Shown here: positions 46,727 to 55,774 of the stretch, piece after piece
Position numbering within the stretch: position 1 is the first letter of the stretch
Layout: every line of letters starts with the position of its first letter
DNA from: Candidatus Competibacteraceae bacterium
Lineage (GTDB): Bacteria > Pseudomonadota > Gammaproteobacteria > Competibacterales > Competibacteraceae
Assembly (NCBI GenBank): GCA_016699715.1
Contig: CP065007.1
Span: 558,001 to 622,000 of the forward strand
Direction of reading: 5' to 3'
Length of the DNA stretch: 64,000 nt
The notes under the pieces: model-generated
Seen by the model: only the letters and a program-made list of their open reading frames with translations
What the model was told of the DNA's origin: nothing
The model's database searches: none
Position numbers and translations under genes: made by a program

Positions 46727-48043
46727 ATGATGAATGAGTCGGTTTACAGGATTTTTAGATGGGTGCCGTGGATGGTGGGATTGGCCGCCATTTTCGGTTC
46801 CATGGCGGTCGCCGGCGACACGCTGTCCACCGAACGGGGCGCGGTTTGCCAGGATCGGCCGGAGTGTCGGATTATCGAGACGCTGGATGCCGGCAGGGCC
46901 GCCGACGGCACGTCACTGGCCGTGCTACACCTCGCGCTGGGTAGCGAAAATCAGCCCGCCGATGCCGAAGGGCGGCAATGTCGGCCTTATCCCGAGGATT
47001 ACTGGCTCAAGCAGGTTGGCCGGGATGGCAAGGCCGTTCATCGGCGCTTGTTCGCCTTTTGCAACGATGGCTATGGTGCTTCCGGAATCGGGGAGGATGT
47101 CGTCACGATCAGTCCGAACCGCATCACGCTCGACCGGGTCGGCGGCAGTGCCTGGCGCTGGGAGATCGGTGCAAGCTATCAACTGATGCCGGAGCGGCCG
47201 CTGCTACGTCGGGAGGCCAGCTATCACACCTTGGGCGGTGGTTGCCTGGAAACCGAAACCGATTTTCGAGCGCTGCGACAGCGCGGCTGGCTTAATCCAT
47301 CGCCGGCCGAGGAGACGCTGGATGCCGATGCGACAGTCGGTTGTGACCGGGAAAGCGCCATCGGCCGGTTTATCGCGATTCCCCAGCTTGAGCACGGCGG
47401 CGACGAACTAGCGGCGCTGGAACGACAATCCGCCGGTTTGGGCAGTTGCGCGCTGACGCTGAGGGCCACCGGCAACGAGGAAGATGGTTTTATCGTGCAT
47501 GGTGGTCCGACCCCGGAAGCGCGGAGCGATCTCAAGTTGCTGTTGCTGTCGGCCCATACCCTGCTGGCACAGGTGCGCGATGTGGGGCGGACTCCGGTGG
47601 TGTCTGGAAACTGGATCAATGACGACCGCCTGGAACTATGGCTGGGACCCACGTTGTACGGGGGGTGGCCATCCGCTGATCGAAAAAAGCAGCTTTATCA
47701 GTTCGGCATCCGGCTGGCCGACGGCGCGGTGTTCGCGGGTTACGGCAAGTCGGCGCGGTTGCCGGCGGTGCGGCGCTGGCGGCGGGGTGACGCGCATCTG
47801 CTGTTGGTGGATTGGGGGGATGCGGGATTGGAGCCGAATTCGATGACGGTGGTGTACGGTCAGGGCGATGGCCGCCGGCAGGGGCGGATGCTGGCCACCA
47901 GTCATCTCAAGTACGGCGACCCCGATACGCTCGGTCAACTCTGGGCCTTTCCGGCAAGCTGCGAATTGCGGGATGGGTGGCTGCAAGCCGGTGCCTTGCG
48001 GCCGGAAACGACCGCGATGGCGCAGGACGATACGGCCGATTGA
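46727..48043 (+). CDS. Exported protein of unknown function
   Basis: 438 residues. A signal peptide (WMVGLAAIFGSMAVAGD) is followed by a Cys-containing region (GAVCQDRPECRI). No domain is recognised. Beta-rich patterns and several Cys (CRPYPEDYW, LFAFCNDGYG, GGCLETETDF) suggest a folded periplasmic or outer-membrane protein with disulfides. The C-terminal half carries WINDDRLELWLGP and LLLVDWGDAG. It is between the divergent c-di-GMP gene and the convergent chemosensory operon (stop to stop 46 bp), and it is not part of either operon. Confidence 0.75.
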   Translation: MMNESVYRIFRWVPWMVGLAAIFGSMAVAGDTLSTERGAVCQDRPECRIIETLDAGRAADGTSLAVLHLALGSENQPADAEGRQCRPYPEDYWLKQVGRDGKAVHRRLFAFCNDGYGASGIGEDVVTISPNRITLDRVGGSAWRWEIGASYQLMPERPLLRREASYHTLGGGCLETETDFRALRQRGWLNPSPAEETLDADATVGCDRESAIGRFIAIPQLEHGGDELAALERQSAGLGSCALTLRATGNEEDGFIVHGGPTPEARSDLKLLLLSAHTLLAQVRDVGRTPVVSGNWINDDRLELWLGPTLYGGWPSADRKKQLYQFGIRLADGAVFAGYGKSARLPAVRRWRRGDAHLLLVDWGDAGLEPNSMTVVYGQGDGRRQGRMLATSHLKYGDPDTLGQLWAFPASCELRDGWLQAGALRPETTAMAQDDTAD

Positions 48044-48089
48044 TTGGAGGCTGGCCAGTCGTGGGCGGCCTGCGGGCACGGGAGCGGCG

Positions 48090-48572
48090 CTACCGTGTCG
48101 TCAGCAGCCTACCGCTGAAAATAAGGGGCAGATCCAGGATGGGTACCGGAGTTTCGGCGTCGAGGAAGCAAGAGATGGCCAGGTCGTGCCAGCCGCTCGG
48201 TTGTTCGGGTAACTTGCAAGCTTGGGTGTCGGAGACTTGCACACGCTCTGGAATATCGCGCAGCAGCAATACACCGTACTCGGTCTCGTCCATCCGCGGC
48301 TGGTAGGCGACCACGCCGGCTAGCTTCCGCTCTTGCCACGTCGGTTGCCCCCGCCCCCATAGCCAGGCGGCCAAATCCATCGCCGGCAACAGGAGGTTGT
48401 TCCACAGGATCGCCTGCCGGCAGTAGTACGGGCTCAGCGGCACTTCCAGCAGTGTGGGCGCCTCGATCATGTGGATCAGCTCACGCTCGCCCACGGCGGC
48501 GCGCAGTCGATCGTCCAGCGCCAGCATCCAGGCCGTGCTTTCCCTCGGGCTTTCAGTGGTGGCCACCGGCAT
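48090..48572 (-). CDS. CheW-like adaptor, last gene of the chemosensory operon
   Basis: 160 residues with the CheW fold: WMLALDDRLRAAVGERELI, and AILWNNLLLPAMDLAAWLWG with the CheW-type N-N-x-L-x-P-x-x-D core. The middle (VVAYQPRMDETEYGVLLLRDI) is typical, although the family's G-L-V-V-D segment is weak. It probably docks receptors to the CheA hybrid. It overlaps the preceding CheW-like gene by 20 bp. The sequence is diverged, so a binding role is inferred. Confidence 0.75.
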   Translation of the reverse strand: MPVATTESPRESTAWMLALDDRLRAAVGERELIHMIEAPTLLEVPLSPYYCRQAILWNNLLLPAMDLAAWLWGRGQPTWQERKLAGVVAYQPRMDETEYGVLLLRDIPERVQVSDTQACKLPEQPSGWHDLAISCFLDAETPVPILDLPLIFSGRLLTTR

Positions 48573-49035
48573 CCTCCGCGAGCGCGGCGAGCAACGCCGC
48601 CAGATGCTCGGTGTCGGTCACACAACCCAGCCCCTCGTCAAGCGGTGCCAGCGCCTGAACGGGGGAGTCCGGCGACCCCATGCAGGCCGGCAGCGCCAGC
48701 AGGCGCGGGGCTTTGGCGAGCGTTTCGACCTGATCGCAAAGCAAGCCGAAGCGATCGGCGCCATTATCCAGTAACGCACAGATCCGTCGATTGTCCGGTA
48801 GTTGCGGCAATAGCCGCAATTCGCTGGATAGGCAGTACACCGGCCACCACTCACCGCCGAGCGCGATGGCGCCGATACTTCGCGGTGCTTGCACCTCTTG
48901 GTCGATATCGAGGAGCGATTCCAGGGACCTGATCTCCGTTTGTGGCAATAGCCATGAGTATCCACCCAGGGTTAGCTTGGCCAACGCCCGAGTCTCCCGC
49001 GGTTCGGCCACCGTGTTTCGAAGGGGTTGGCTCAT
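48553..49035 (-). CDS. CheW-like adaptor
   Basis: 160 residues. The CheW core is visible as LAKLTLGGYSWLLPQTEIRS (strand and loop), IGAIALGGEWWPVYCLS, and RICALLDNGADRFGLLCDQV. The rest is shorter than in classical CheW. It probably links chemoreceptor and CheA. It overlaps the CheA stop by 4 bp (ATGA, 49032-49035) and the following CheW-like gene by 20 bp, so all three are translated together. Two adaptors in tandem at this position is unusual, as Pil-Chp systems normally have PilI and ChpC apart. Confidence 0.78.
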   Translation of the reverse strand: MSQPLRNTVAEPRETRALAKLTLGGYSWLLPQTEIRSLESLLDIDQEVQAPRSIGAIALGGEWWPVYCLSSELRLLPQLPDNRRICALLDNGADRFGLLCDQVETLAKAPRLLALPACMGSPDSPVQALAPLDEGLGCVTDTEHLAALLAALAEDAGGHH

Positions 49036-52000
49036 GAGTGCAATAACCTGTGTATCTGTTCGATGAGTTCGTCTTCCATGAACGGCTTGGTCAGATAAGT
49101 ATCGACGCCGACGGTCTCGGCTTCATTCCGGTGCTTGGCGGTGGAGCGCGAGGTGATCATGATGACCGGTAAATCGTGGGTGGGCTGGTTGGCCCGCAGA
49201 TGCGCGGTTAGCTCCAGGCCGTTCATGCGCGGCATCTCCAAGTCGGCTAATACCAGGTCTGGGCGCTGGCCGTTGATGATTTCGATCGCCTCCAGGCCGT
49301 CGCGCGCGGTACGCACTTCGAAGCCGGCGTCTTGCACGAACTGCGCTAGCGAACGGCGCGCGCTCAGCGAATCGTCCACCGCCAGCACGATTTGTCGGTG
49401 GGGGACGGAGGCGGCGGATTTCGCCGATTGGGCAGCGGCCGTCGGTAACCGCTGGCCGGCGGTGCGGGTGCGCAACAGCTCGGGCAGATCCAGCACCGGC
49501 GCCACGCTGCCGTCGCCAAGGATGGTGGCGCCCACGATGCCGGGGAGTGTGGGGATGTATTGGCCCATGTTTTTGACCACCAAGTCGCGGCTGTCCAACA
49601 CTTCCTGCACCAGCACGGCTTGGAGGCTACCGGTTTCTTCTCGCACCAGCAGCACCGGCGCCGCGCTGCGGTCGTGCTCGCGCCGGTCTTGCGGCAGATT
49701 GAGCAGGTTTTCCAGCAAGGTGAGTTCGTGAGTGTCGTTGCCCAGTCGGTAGGTGGTTATTTTGCCCAGCGTCTGTATCTTGCCGGCTCCGGAGTACAGG
49801 ATTTGTTCGACGCCGCGATCGGAGAGGGCATAGATCTGGTCCCGTACACGCAACAGCAGCGCGTGGGTGGAGATCAGGGTGACCGGTAGCCGCAATTCCA
49901 TCAGGCAACCCTTGCCCGCTTCGGTCTGGATACGCAGCGAGCCTTTCATGTCCAACAGCCGGCTGTAGACCATGTCCATGCCGATGCCGCGCCCCGAGGT
50001 TTGAGTCGCCGAGCCACGGGTGGAGAATCCCGGCAGCAGGATCAACCGGGCCAGCTTGTCCGGCTCCAGCGGTTTGTCGGGGGCGAGCAGGCCACGTTCT
50101 TCCGCCGTCCGGCGGATCGCCGCCAGATCCAGCCCGGCGCCATCATCCCGGCAGTGGATGGCGATGTTGTTGCCCTCGCGCATGAAATGCAGCTCGATCC
50201 GTCCCGCTTGGGGTTTGCCCAGACGCTGGCGCTGGTGGGGCGACTCGATGCCGTGATCGATCGCGTTGCGCAGGATGTGCATCAACGGATCGACCATGTT
50301 GTTGAGCACGTTGCTGTCCATGGGGGTGTCGGCGCCGCGTACCACCAGTTCCGCTTCCTTATCCACCAGCCGGCAGGTTTGGCGCACGCTGCGTTGTAGC
50401 CGGGGCACCATGGTTTGAATGGGCACCATGCGGGTACGCAGCACCGCTTCCTGGCTGTCCCGGTGTAGACGGCCCTGGTCTACCAGCAGCGAATCCAGCA
50501 GTACCAGGTTGTCCTCCACGGCGCGGTTCATCTCGCGGGCGTCGATGGCGGTTTCCACCAACCGGTGAGTAACCGTGTTAAGTTCGTTGTACTGTTCCAG
50601 TTCCAGGGGGTCGAAATCGCCGCGCTGTATCGATTTGGATAGTGGCGAGGATACGTTGCGGACATCGACCAGTTGTTCCAGCTCGGCGGTCAGGCCCTGG
50701 AACAGCCGATTTTGCGCCGCCACTGCTCGAGTGTGATCAATGGTTTTACGAATCCGCTCCTGTACTTGGCCGGTGAGGATGATGCTTTCTCCCACCAGTC
50801 GCAGTAGGTTGTCCACTAGATGGGCGGGAACCCGCAAGGCCGTTTCGGTGGTCGAAGCGGCGGGTTGCTGCGGTGCGAGCGCGGTTTCTGGCGGTTGTGC
50901 GGCGGCGGCGGGAGGCTCTTCCGGTCGGGCAGTCGCCGGGGGCGGGATTTCGTCGCTGGCGGGCACTCCCACCCGGTCGATGCGGTTGGCCCAGTCCAAC
51001 ACGGTTTGCAGCACGGTCAGCGCCTGCGGCGGCGGCTCACTCATGCCCAGTAGCGCCTCGCTCATGGTTTCCAGGCAGTCGGCGGCGTTGAGCAGGGTAT
51101 CGGCCAGCGGTCGGTTGGGCAGCACGCCATGCTTGGAGAGTGCTTGCAGGATATCTTCCATGTGGTGGGTCAGAGTGGCGATGCCACGCACCCCAACGGT
51201 GTTGCCGGCGCCCTTCAAGGTATGGGCGATGCGCCGCGCCACTTCCATGTCGGCGAGTTGGCCATCGCCGGCGGCCAGCCGTTGGATGGCGGTGGAGAAG
51301 TCCGCGGCTTGTTGGGGCAGTTCCTGCAGCAAGCCATCCAGCAAGTCCTGATTGACATCGGCCGGTAGTTCCAGCGATACATCGCTGGGTTGTGCCTGTT
51401 GCGGCCGGGCTTCCGCATCGGCTTCCTCGGTGACCAACTTCGGCGCAAGCAGCAGATCGCTCAGCGCGGTCGCGTCGGCGGCTGCCAGCGGTTGCGGCCA
51501 GTGAGTCTCTTGCAGATGCCGAATCAGTGCTTCGCATGTCGAGCGGTCGTCGGGCGCTCGCAGGTAGCTAAGCGCCAGCGCGGGCCAGGCGCCCACCACG
51601 CGCTGCTGCTCCGGATGCAGCGGGCCATCCTGAGCAGCCAGTTCGAGCAGGTTGGTGTACAGATAGGCACAGGCTTGTTGTAGGCCTGTCAAGTTGATGG
51701 AGGCCGAAGCCTCTCCCAGTCGCTCCAGGTATTCGGCATAGCCGGACCAAGCTTCGGCGCGGGTTTCGGGTGCGCTGTCGGCGGCCGAGACCACAGCCAA
51801 AACTTCAGTGGTGGCTTCGGCGATCTGTGCGATTTCCTCGCAAAGGATTTCCAACAGTTCCTGCTGGGCGGCGTCTGGCGCGAACGATGTTGCCGGACTT
51901 CCCAGATCTTCCGTGGCTTCCAGGTCTTCCGTGGCTTCCAGGTCTTCCGTGGCTTCCAGGTCTTCCGTTTCCGCCGCGAAACCCGTTCCTTCCCGAAGGG

Positions 52001-53006
52001 GGGTCAATGGTGTGTCGCTGACGGTTACGACAGGAGGCTCCAGTTCTTGCTCAAGGGTTCCAGTCGCCGCAACCTCGAGCGATTCCAACGGAGTCACTAC
52101 AGGGGCTTCTTGCGTGGGTTCTGTCGCCGTGGCGGGCGTCGTTTCCTCGACGGTCGCGGTGGCGAAAGTTTCCGGCGCGGCTTCGATAACCGGTTGCGGT
52201 TCCGCCGCCGGAGGGGCGGCTGTGGCATGACCGGTGTCGATTTGAGGCTCGACCGCGATCGGGATCGTCGGTTCGCCGGCCAGCGCCGGTGGTGGCGCGG
52301 TGGTGGAGTCGGGTGGTTCCACCGGAAGTATTGCGGGTGTCAATCCTTCGAATTTCCGATCTCCGTCCTCTCCGATCAAAGGGGAAGGAGCCCATGCGGA
52401 GCTGTCGGTTACCGGTTCTGCCCCCTTTTCTGGGGAGAGCGTCGCGGGAGAAGGGCGAACGCCGGTTTCCGCCTGAAGAAGTTTCGCCACCGTTTCTTTC
52501 GTTATAACGGTGACCGGTTCGGTGGGTTCAGCCCAGGTTTCCGGCGTTTCGCCCGACTCTTCCCGACCTGGCGCCGATTCGGCTGGTATCAGCAGATCGC
52601 GCAGTACCTGGGCTTCCGCCGCCGGCAGCGGCGTACTCCAAACTGGGTTTTGCAAATGCTCGAGCAGCGCATCGCTGGCCTGCGAGTCGCTCGGAGACAT
52701 CAGATAGCCAATGACCAGTGTCGGCCATTCCTCCAGTCGTTCCCGTTCGGTGTCGCTGAGCCCCCCTCGGGCGCTCAGGGCCGTCAGGTTTTCCTGAAAT
52801 AACAGACAAGTGTCCTGCAGCCCCGAAAAACCAGCCTCGCCAGCCGCTAAACCGATACGTTCCACCTGCTCGGCATAACGGCGGATCGCCGCGGTGATCC
52901 CGTCTTGATCGGCTCCGCCGTTTTCAGCGGGCAATCCCTCCAAAATGCCGAGCGCTTCGGCGACCTCGGCTTCCAATACCGCAATGCTTTCTTCCGATAT
53001 CAGCAT
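49032..53006 (-). CDS. CheA-type hybrid histidine kinase/response regulator (ChpA/PilL-like)
   Basis: 1324 residues. Two homologous ~105-residue modules of unknown function lie at about 38-142 and 414-524. A Pro/Ala/Thr-rich region separates them, with a (LEATED)n stretch coded by an 18-bp tandem repeat at 51904-51968. An Hpt domain with RRIAHTLKGAGNTVG (phospho-His) follows at about 560-665. A dimerisation/ATPase core has HILRNAIDHGIESP and DDGAGLDLAAI, with the G2 box SGRGIGMDMV. Then come a CheW domain (ALLLRVRDQIYALSD) and a receiver (VDDSLSARRSLAQF, phospho-acceptor in LVLADLEMPRMNG, TKPFMEDE). It is preceded by the PilJ-like receptor gene (60 bp gap). This layout is like ChpA but with fewer Hpt domains. 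Confidence 0.88.
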   Translation of the reverse strand: MLISEESIAVLEAEVAEALGILEGLPAENGGADQDGITAAIRRYAEQVERIGLAAGEAGFSGLQDTCLLFQENLTALSARGGLSDTERERLEEWPTLVIGYLMSPSDSQASDALLEHLQNPVWSTPLPAAEAQVLRDLLIPAESAPGREESGETPETWAEPTEPVTVITKETVAKLLQAETGVRPSPATLSPEKGAEPVTDSSAWAPSPLIGEDGDRKFEGLTPAILPVEPPDSTTAPPPALAGEPTIPIAVEPQIDTGHATAAPPAAEPQPVIEAAPETFATATVEETTPATATEPTQEAPVVTPLESLEVAATGTLEQELEPPVVTVSDTPLTPLREGTGFAAETEDLEATEDLEATEDLEATEDLGSPATSFAPDAAQQELLEILCEEIAQIAEATTEVLAVVSAADSAPETRAEAWSGYAEYLERLGEASASINLTGLQQACAYLYTNLLELAAQDGPLHPEQQRVVGAWPALALSYLRAPDDRSTCEALIRHLQETHWPQPLAAADATALSDLLLAPKLVTEEADAEARPQQAQPSDVSLELPADVNQDLLDGLLQELPQQAADFSTAIQRLAAGDGQLADMEVARRIAHTLKGAGNTVGVRGIATLTHHMEDILQALSKHGVLPNRPLADTLLNAADCLETMSEALLGMSEPPPQALTVLQTVLDWANRIDRVGVPASDEIPPPATARPEEPPAAAAQPPETALAPQQPAASTTETALRVPAHLVDNLLRLVGESIILTGQVQERIRKTIDHTRAVAAQNRLFQGLTAELEQLVDVRNVSSPLSKSIQRGDFDPLELEQYNELNTVTHRLVETAIDAREMNRAVEDNLVLLDSLLVDQGRLHRDSQEAVLRTRMVPIQTMVPRLQRSVRQTCRLVDKEAELVVRGADTPMDSNVLNNMVDPLMHILRNAIDHGIESPHQRQRLGKPQAGRIELHFMREGNNIAIHCRDDGAGLDLAAIRRTAEERGLLAPDKPLEPDKLARLILLPGFSTRGSATQTSGRGIGMDMVYSRLLDMKGSLRIQTEAGKGCLMELRLPVTLISTHALLLRVRDQIYALSDRGVEQILYSGAGKIQTLGKITTYRLGNDTHELTLLENLLNLPQDRREHDRSAAPVLLVREETGSLQAVLVQEVLDSRDLVVKNMGQYIPTLPGIVGATILGDGSVAPVLDLPELLRTRTAGQRLPTAAAQSAKSAASVPHRQIVLAVDDSLSARRSLAQFVQDAGFEVRTARDGLEAIEIINGQRPDLVLADLEMPRMNGLELTAHLRANQPTHDLPVIMITSRSTAKHRNEAETVGVDTYLTKPFMEDELIEQIHRLLHS
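51904..51968 (-). repeat. 18-bp tandem repeat in the CheA gene (LEATED coding)
   Basis: Three full copies and a partial one of AGGTCTTCCGTGGCTTCC (first copy with one mismatch), at 51904, 51922, 51940 and 51958. The unit length is a multiple of three, so copy-number changes would keep the frame. Confidence 0.9.
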
Positions 53007-53066
53007 CAGCGCTAAACTCCTCTCGCAAGCAGCAGCAACCCGGCGGCGGGCATGGGGGGGTCGCCC

Positions 53067-54860
53067 TTAGGCCGGCAGCCGGAACACACGCACAGAGTTC
53101 AACAGATTTTTGGCGTATTCCACCAGATTGGTGGTCTGCACGGTCTGCTCCAGCAACTGTTGGCTGGTTTGCTGGGTGCTGGCTTGAATTTGTTCGGCAC
53201 GGCCCAATAGTTCGTTGCTGATCCGTGCCTGTTCCTGTGAGCGGGAGGCGATTTGCTGCACGGCGGTTACCAGCTCGGTGGTGGTTTCCTGAGTGAGTTG
53301 CATTTGTTCGCCAGCTTGTTCCGCTAGCCGGCTACCGTCCACCACCTGGCTGATGGCGGTGTTCATCGCATTCACCGTGTCCGCCGTTTCGATCTGGATA
53401 TTGCTGACCAGAGTGGCGATTTGCGAAGTCGCTTCGCGGGCGTTTTGCGCCAGCCGCTGTACTTCGTCGGCCACGACCGCGAAGCCCCGGCCCGCCTCGC
53501 CGGCCGAGGCCGCGTGCATGCTGGCGTTTAGCGCCAGGATGTGGGTGCGTTCGGCGATGGTGTTGATCAGGTTCACCACGCCGCTGATCTCTTGGGAGCG
53601 TTCACCCAATCGCTTGATACGCTTTTCCGTTTCGCGGATGGTGTCGCGGGTGCTGTTGATACCGCTGACTGTACTGGTCACTGCTTGCAGCGCCGCTTGG
53701 GTGGTCTTGATGGTGGTTTCAGCCGTGGCGCTGCATTCCTGTGCCAGTTGGGCGATCTGTTGCATGGTTTCGGACGCGGCGATCAAGTCGACGGCGGTTT
53801 GATCCACGGCCAGCCGCTCGTTTTCAGCCACGACGATTACCGCATCGGACTGTGTTTTCACCTTGTCGGACGCGGTCGCCACTTCCTCGGAGATGCGGGT
53901 CACACCCTTCAATACCGTGACGGTTTCGCTGGTGAGCAGGTTCAAGGCGTCCGCCACCGGTCCGGTCATATCCTCGGTGACCGGCACATGGACGGTCAGG
54001 TCTCTCTGGCTAATCAGGGACACCGCTTGCAGCAGATTGATGATGGAGTCATTCAGTGTTTCATTCTCTTTCTCCGTCTGCACCAATACAGCCAGTCTCT
54101 CATCCAGCAACCGGTCGAATGCCTGCCCCAAAGTCGCCAGTTCATCGCTGCCCGTCACCGCGGAGCGGATAGTAAAGTCACCCGCGGTGACCCCCTGTAC
54201 GGTACCCGTTAAGCGTTGTAGAGTCGTTGAGATGGATCTGTAAATATAAAATCCCAGTAAACCCGAAAACAGGATACCGGCAATGCCCAGTATGGTCAGT
54301 AGGGTCAGGAATCTATCGTTTGCTTGTGCAGTGTTTTCAAGGCCCTCTTGCGCTTCTTGCTGAGTGGTTAATGTCAGGGCTTGCAAAGCGTCGAAGAAAG
54401 AAACAGTCAAACCGGATAGCTCGTTTTCCAAGTACAGGGTCAATCGGGCGTGGTCTCGCCCTTTGACGAGGCTCTGTAATTCCTCAAACGCCTGGGTGAT
54501 GTTTGCGACTTCTGGGCCGAAGGTATCTTGCGTGATTTCCTTGCGGGCTTCCTCCGCGGTGGCAAGATAGCCGTTCCAAATCCGCTCAAATTCAGGCTTG
54601 GCGGACACCAGTCGTCGGTCGGCTTCTTCCCAGCTTATCGTGCCATAGCTCACTCCATTAGCTACTTCCTGCAAATCCGTGCGGACTGTCGCGGACAGGG
54701 AAGTAAAGAAGTTTATCTCACTCAACTCTTTATCGATTTTTGTAAAAACTTTGTTAGCGGCAACAAGACCTATATAAGCGTCAATGCCGATAATCAGCAA
54801 TATCACTAGCGGAACTAACAGCAAAAGAAAAAGACGTGTACCGATTTTAAGATTACGCAT
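53067..54860 (-). CDS. Methyl-accepting chemotaxis protein (PilJ-like)
   Basis: 597 residues: an N-terminal membrane helix (13-33), a periplasmic helical domain to about 185, a second helix (about 190-212), and then a HAMP and a signalling domain. The tip hairpin contains INTIAERTHILALNASMHAA and GRGFAVVADEVQRLAQNA, the signature of MCP signal transducers, with PilJ-like wording (DEVQRLAQ). It transmits ligand status to the CheA hybrid. It is flanked by the exported sensor gene upstream and the CheA gene downstream (60 bp). Conserved methylation residues cannot be assigned without alignment. Confidence 0.9.
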   Translation of the reverse strand: MRNLKIGTRLFLLLLVPLVILLIIGIDAYIGLVAANKVFTKIDKELSEINFFTSLSATVRTDLQEVANGVSYGTISWEEADRRLVSAKPEFERIWNGYLATAEEARKEITQDTFGPEVANITQAFEELQSLVKGRDHARLTLYLENELSGLTVSFFDALQALTLTTQQEAQEGLENTAQANDRFLTLLTILGIAGILFSGLLGFYIYRSISTTLQRLTGTVQGVTAGDFTIRSAVTGSDELATLGQAFDRLLDERLAVLVQTEKENETLNDSIINLLQAVSLISQRDLTVHVPVTEDMTGPVADALNLLTSETVTVLKGVTRISEEVATASDKVKTQSDAVIVVAENERLAVDQTAVDLIAASETMQQIAQLAQECSATAETTIKTTQAALQAVTSTVSGINSTRDTIRETEKRIKRLGERSQEISGVVNLINTIAERTHILALNASMHAASAGEAGRGFAVVADEVQRLAQNAREATSQIATLVSNIQIETADTVNAMNTAISQVVDGSRLAEQAGEQMQLTQETTTELVTAVQQIASRSQEQARISNELLGRAEQIQASTQQTSQQLLEQTVQTTNLVEYAKNLLNSVRVFRLPA

Positions 54861-54904
54861 AATCTATATCTCGCTTTTAAGTTATTTTGAAATTAGCCAG
54901 GAAG

Positions 54905-55489
54905 TTATTTATTTCTGGCTTGTTTTTCTTTAATGTAATCTAATTTGATACCCATCACCAAAACGCCAATCGTCTTGTTTTGATCAATCACTGGTACGGA
55001 AATCTGGGTAGAAGCAGTGCCAGTGCTTGCATCCTGTTCAATTTTTCCCACGAAAACCTGGCCCTTGCCACCGTTGAAAGAAGCGGTCCATTTCTCTTCA
55101 TCCCCTTGCCAATAATCACTGGTGGGAGGGTACATGGCTACATTGGCTCCTTGATTATCCGTCAAAAATGCCTCGCTGAAAGCGGAGTTGGTGTCTATCC
55201 GTTTTTTTAGGAAAACCCCTGCCTTATTTTGTTGTAAAGATAGCATGAAAGAAGTGGGTTCTCCAGTATTGCTCCATTCCCGATCTCTTTGTTTAATCGT
55301 ATCCAGGCTCAATTTTTCAGCATTTTGGTTCTGTACCGCCTTGACCAAAACCGGGTTGTTTGAAAAAATTCGCACGACTCGAATTTTTGAATCAAGTAGT
55401 TCTTTAAGTTGGGCATCAGTCATCTGCTGCCCAAGCGCAGACATTGAGGCCACGGTTAATAAAAAAGAAAGAAATGTTTTATGGTACAT
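54905..55489 (-). CDS. Exported sensor-domain protein (Cache/PAS-like)
   Basis: 194 residues from ATG 55489 (MYHKTFLSFLLTVASMS), preceded by GGAGGTTATT. A signal peptide is followed by a helix (LKELLDSKIRVVRIFSNNPV) and an alpha/beta domain with GVFLKKRIDTNSAFSEAFLT, NQGANVAMYPPTSDYWQGD and ISVPVIDQNKTIGVLVMGI. This is the pattern of periplasmic dCache/PAS-type ligand-binding domains, here as a free-standing protein without membrane helix. Its location directly upstream of the PilJ-like receptor gene suggests it binds a ligand and docks on the receptor. No known family name can be given. Confidence 0.75.
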   Translation of the reverse strand: MYHKTFLSFLLTVASMSALGQQMTDAQLKELLDSKIRVVRIFSNNPVLVKAVQNQNAEKLSLDTIKQRDREWSNTGEPTSFMLSLQQNKAGVFLKKRIDTNSAFSEAFLTDNQGANVAMYPPTSDYWQGDEEKWTASFNGGKGQVFVGKIEQDASTGTASTQISVPVIDQNKTIGVLVMGIKLDYIKEKQARNK

Positions 55490-55774
55490 AATAACCTCCA
55501 AATAATTCAGACCATGGTGTTGTCTGTTCATAACAACATGATTGACAAAAACCAAAAATTCTACATGGCGCTGGCATAAAAATGCCTGACGACAAGTGCC
55601 CAGTATTGCGGAGCCGCGATGGCGCGCGAACTGACCGATCTGACTCACGGCGTTGTCGATGCGGCTTACGCCTCAGAGCGATTTCACCTTTCCACCGTCA
55701 CCGGCTTGTCACCGTGCCAGCACACTGACTCCAAAGTCATTCCTTATGCGTATGCGCGGAGATCTCCTCAAAAT

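Noticed and set aside
55490..55774. Small plus-strand open frame between the two sensor genes
   Set aside because: It overlaps the end of the binding-protein gene, has no ribosome-binding site and no recognisable domain.
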